Assembly: GCA_030604195.1 (NCBI GenBank)
Contig: JAUVWI010000007.1
Location: forward strand, 1 to 64,000
Reading direction: 5' to 3'
Source: Spirochaetales bacterium
GTDB taxonomy: Bacteria > Spirochaetota > Spirochaetia > SZUA-6 > DRHE01
Length of the DNA stretch: 64,000 nt
Positions 61,564-64,000 of this stretch are shown piece after piece. Within the stretch, counting starts at the first letter, position 1. The number at the start of each line of letters is the position of its first letter. The notes under the pieces are model-generated. The model made no database searches, was not told the origin of the DNA, and was given only the letters and a program-made list of their open reading frames with translations. Position numbers and translations under genes: made by a program.

Positions 61564-63528
61564 TTAGCTGTCACAGGCCTTTTCGAAGACCCTGGCTTCA
61601 ATAAATATTCTCAAGAGTTCAGGGTCAATGTGGTTATCTTCCACTTCATATCTAAGAATATCCAGAGCCCGGTCTTTGGTGACTGCCCTTTTATAGGGCC
61701 GGTCCATGGCGGTCAGCGCATCATATATATCGGCTATAGTCATCATCCTGGTCTGGATGGGTATCTCTTCCTCCACCAGGCTGCGGGGGTAGCCTACACC
61801 GTTAAGCTTTTCGTGGTGTCCATAGGCAATAACCGGGATCTTCTTCATCTCTTTTGTCCAGGGTATGGTTCTTAAAAATTGATAGCTGTGGGTTACGTGG
61901 GACTCAATTTCCAGTCTCTCTTCTTCATCCAGGCTGCCCTTTTTCATTCTCAGCTTTAAATATTCATCATCGGTGAGCAAAGGAGATTCTGTGCCTTGCT
62001 GGTCCACCCAGCTTTCAAGTTTGATCTTCTCAATAAGCTTTGAAGGCGCCTCCGCTATAGCAGAGGGCTCATTCACCGCAATAATAGTATTCAGATAGTT
62101 ATCGATTTCAGCCAATCTCTTCTTGACCCGGGTTTCAAAATAACCGATTTTAGCCGAGTAGGCTTCTTTTCCTTCGGATAATAGAAAATTGAAGCGTTCC
62201 TGCATAACAGAAAGCTCAATCCCTTTCTGGATATAGGCAAAGCGCATTTTGATCTGTTCCAGTTGGTAGGGATATAGTTTTTTTGCCTTGACCAGCACAT
62301 GCTCCCGCACCCCGACTTTGCCGAAATCATGGAGCAGACTGGCATAGCGGATCTCTTTGATCTCTTCCGCAGAAAAATGCACCTTCCGGTAGATGCCGCT
62401 GCTGCAGCGGTTCACCGCTTCAGCCAGTCCCACCGTGTAAAGCGCCACCCTGTCGGAATGGCCGGAAGTGGTCGGATCTCGAGATTCAATTGCCGTAACC
62501 GAAGCCCTGACAAAGCCCTCAAAAAGATTTTCTATCTCCTGGTAGAGCATATTATTCTCTAAAGAAACTGCCGCCTGCGAGGCTAAAGATAGAACTAAAG
62601 ATTCATTCTCTTTATTAAAGGGCAGAATCATTTTCCTGGCTGCTTCTTTTGAAGAAATACGGACTGCAGCATCCTTTTTACGGTTGATCAGTTGAATAGC
62701 CCCGATAATTGTGTCTTTATGGTCCTTCATGGGAACGGTAAGCAAGCTTTTGGTTCGATAACCGGTCTTTTCATCGTAGCTCTTATTAAAGGAGTATTCC
62801 CGGTTCCCGGGTATAAGGTAGGCATCTTTTATATTGAGCACTTCGCCGGTAAGGGCTACATAGCCGCCGATAGATTTCTTATTCAGCGGCATGGAGAACT
62901 CGGAAAAGTCCGCAGGATTGGAGTCATTCTGGGCAATTTTAAAGAGCAGGCTCTTCTGCCCGGTTTTAGCGTCCGTCTTAATAAGATATAGACTGCCGGC
63001 ATCGGAAAGGGTAATGCCCCTGATACGCCTCACTATAAGATTAAGAAGTTTGTCATTGTCTCTCTCCGCCGAAAGAGCAATGCCCACCTCGAGCAGCTCC
63101 CTGTTCTGTTTGTTCGTTATCTTGAGCATTTCTTCTTTTCGGGAGAGCTCATTCTCCAAAAAAAGACTGCGGTAAAGATTTCTTATTATTCTCAAGAATT
63201 GTTTTTCATCGGCAAAGGAATGGATAACCTGATATATCAGGTTATCCGGAATTTTACTTACTACGCTTTCAGCACTGCTCTGACCGCCATTGGGATTCCA
63301 GAGGAGAATTGAACCAGGCGTCAGTTTGCGGCTGTTAATATGTTCACTATTCTTAACAATAAAATCCGGGTCAATCAAATAGGCGGTCAAGGCTTGATTC
63401 TTATTGGCTGCAGGCGCAGGAAGGATTTCTTTGATTGGAGTAATAACGATATTCTTTTCCCTCTTCAACACCAGGGGAAGGTCGGGTATGCCTTCTGATA
63501 TCTGCAAATTGAGTTTTTGCAATTCCAA
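61564..63528 (-). CDS. GAF and HD-GYP domain c-di-GMP phosphodiesterase
   Basis: 654 residues. A variable N-terminal region is followed by a coil, a GAF domain (about 150-310: LLNLIVRRIRGITLSDAGSLYLI, KSLLTVPMKDHKDTIIGAIQLINRK) and the HD-GYP domain (SGHSDRVALYT, ASLLHDFGKVGV, GHHEKLNGVGYP, TIADIYDALTAMDRPYKRA). HD-GYP enzymes cut c-di-GMP, so this is likely catalytic. An insertion of about 110 residues separates the HDFGK block from the SHVTHSYQFL block. The start is TTG; AGGAG is directly upstream, so the second TTG at 63522 may be the true start. It follows the partial gene at the window edge. Confidence 0.88.
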   Translation of the reverse strand: MELQKLNLQISEGIPDLPLVLKREKNIVITPIKEILPAPAANKNQALTAYLIDPDFIVKNSEHINSRKLTPGSILLWNPNGGQSSAESVVSKIPDNLIYQVIHSFADEKQFLRIIRNLYRSLFLENELSRKEEMLKITNKQNRELLEVGIALSAERDNDKLLNLIVRRIRGITLSDAGSLYLIKTDAKTGQKSLLFKIAQNDSNPADFSEFSMPLNKKSIGGYVALTGEVLNIKDAYLIPGNREYSFNKSYDEKTGYRTKSLLTVPMKDHKDTIIGAIQLINRKKDAAVRISSKEAARKMILPFNKENESLVLSLASQAAVSLENNMLYQEIENLFEGFVRASVTAIESRDPTTSGHSDRVALYTVGLAEAVNRCSSGIYRKVHFSAEEIKEIRYASLLHDFGKVGVREHVLVKAKKLYPYQLEQIKMRFAYIQKGIELSVMQERFNFLLSEGKEAYSAKIGYFETRVKKRLAEIDNYLNTIIAVNEPSAIAEAPSKLIEKIKLESWVDQQGTESPLLTDDEYLKLRMKKGSLDEEERLEIESHVTHSYQFLRTIPWTKEMKKIPVIAYGHHEKLNGVGYPRSLVEEEIPIQTRMMTIADIYDALTAMDRPYKRAVTKDRALDILRYEVEDNHIDPELLRIFIEARVFEKACDS

Positions 63529-63544
63529 CTCCTAAAATAACAAT

Positions 63545-64000
63545 TTAATGTAATTCATATATTTGTTCAATAATTCCCTGGACCAATTCAGCGGCCCTCT
63601 TGCCGGCACTGCCGCCCGCGGAGGCAGCTGAACCCTGAACCACGATTTGCGAGCGGGAAATATCGGTGAGCCTGAAACGGGCATTATTTTCATCTTCCAG
63701 TTGGATCCAGAGTTCATATATGTATTTATTATCGGCAGGCAAGTTTTGATTTCGACCGGCAGGATAAATTAAAGAACCCGCTCTCTTTAATAAAGAGCTG
63801 AAGTGGGGTATACGGCTGTCCCTTTCTTGCCCCTCCGGAGGAGAAACCCTCAAAAGCAGGGGCAGGCCGAAACCATGCTGCAGCAGGGCCCCCGGGTTAA
63901 TCTCATACAATTGATTAATGGCAAGCAGCCGCTCCTCGCTGTTGCCCGGCAGTAGTGGGATCAACAACCTCAAGCTCCTGGCAATTGCCTCTTTCTCCCA
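63545..64000 (-). CDS. uncharacterised protein, 5' end beyond the window
   Basis: The frame stays open to the window edge, so at least 151 residues are present and the N-terminus is missing. The ORF track's start at 63973 is an internal TTG. The visible part has a Leu-rich start (LRLLIPLLPGNSEERLLAINQLYEINPG), a beta-rich middle (YIYELWIQLEDENNARFRLTDISRSQIVVQG) and a Gly/Ala/Ser stretch (GSAASAGGSAGKRAAELV). No family is recognised. It stands 16 bases upstream of the HD-GYP gene and is probably co-transcribed with it. Confidence 0.6.
   Translation of the reverse strand, partial: WEKEAIARSLRLLIPLLPGNSEERLLAINQLYEINPGALLQHGFGLPLLLRVSPPEGQERDSRIPHFSSLLKRAGSLIYPAGRNQNLPADNKYIYELWIQLEDENNARFRLTDISRSQIVVQGSAASAGGSAGKRAAELVQGIIEQIYELH

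Overview
The window reads as a gene-dense chromosomal segment of an anaerobic, fermentative bacterium, most likely a spirochaete (Spirochaetota; moderate confidence). Three solute-binding proteins start their mature part with AxGQKEA- or AGAQPEAE-like sequences that lack a lipobox cysteine, a style common in Treponema and Spirochaeta relatives. A sodium-pumping biotin decarboxylase, a NuoE/NuoF/GltD-type redox complex and c-di-GMP signalling proteins (HD-GYP, PilZ-like) fit that lifestyle. No rRNA, tRNA, CRISPR array, prophage or insertion sequence was seen.

Layout. 0.1-12.4 kb (minus strand) is a catabolic cluster. It holds a broken sugar-binding protein, an RraA-family protein, an M20 peptidase, NagA, two paralogous SIS proteins, a Gfo/Idh/MocA oxidoreductase, a neutral-ceramidase-like protein, a GntR/FCD regulator, an Ldh_2-family dehydrogenase and a DUF2341-LamG protein. 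A near-ideal promoter with a perfect 17-bp palindrome sits in front of the regulator gene. 12.5-17.8 kb (plus) is a dipeptide/oligopeptide ABC operon in the order B-D-F-A-C. 17.9-22.4 kb (plus) is a complete Liv-type ABC operon (G-F-H-M-J) closed by a clear terminator. 22.5-23.3 kb (minus) is a two-gene unit of a 56-residue protein, too short for the ORF track, and a nucleotidyltransferase. Oligoendopeptidase F and a cupin follow.

25.7-29.4 kb (minus) is a four-gene Na+-translocating acyl-CoA decarboxylase operon. 29.4-39 kb holds two unknown membrane proteins, an NCS2 nucleobase permease, a carbamoyl-amide hydrolase, an acylating aldehyde dehydrogenase, a class III aminotransferase, two unknown proteins, and a sodium:solute symporter with a 39-residue single-span partner missed by the ORF track. 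These could together carry uracil or beta-alanine (or taurine) carbon to acyl-CoA, which the Na+ pump might then use; this is inference. rpmB follows. 39.3-44.9 kb (minus) is a three-gene flavin/iron-sulfur complex resembling the Sporomusa-type Nfn transhydrogenase. Its large subunit carries two in-frame minisatellites.

45.4-50.8 kb (plus) is a signalling operon (RR-HD, FIST, PAS histidine kinase, RR-HDOD) followed by a metallophosphoesterase. 51.7-60.4 kb (minus) is a run PilZ-like - RecQ - glutamate dehydrogenase - two PEP/pyruvate-binding-domain proteins, the larger ending in a nucleotidyltransferase domain. An AIR-synthase-like gene (plus), a GAF/HD-GYP phosphodiesterase and a gene cut by the right edge (both minus) close the window.

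Many operon heads carry recognisable sigma70 promoters (TTGACA/TATAAT-like, 16-18 bp spacing). Several put the -10 box only 5-8 nt before the start codon, suggesting leaderless transcripts. All functional calls come from reading motifs by eye; no database search was run.
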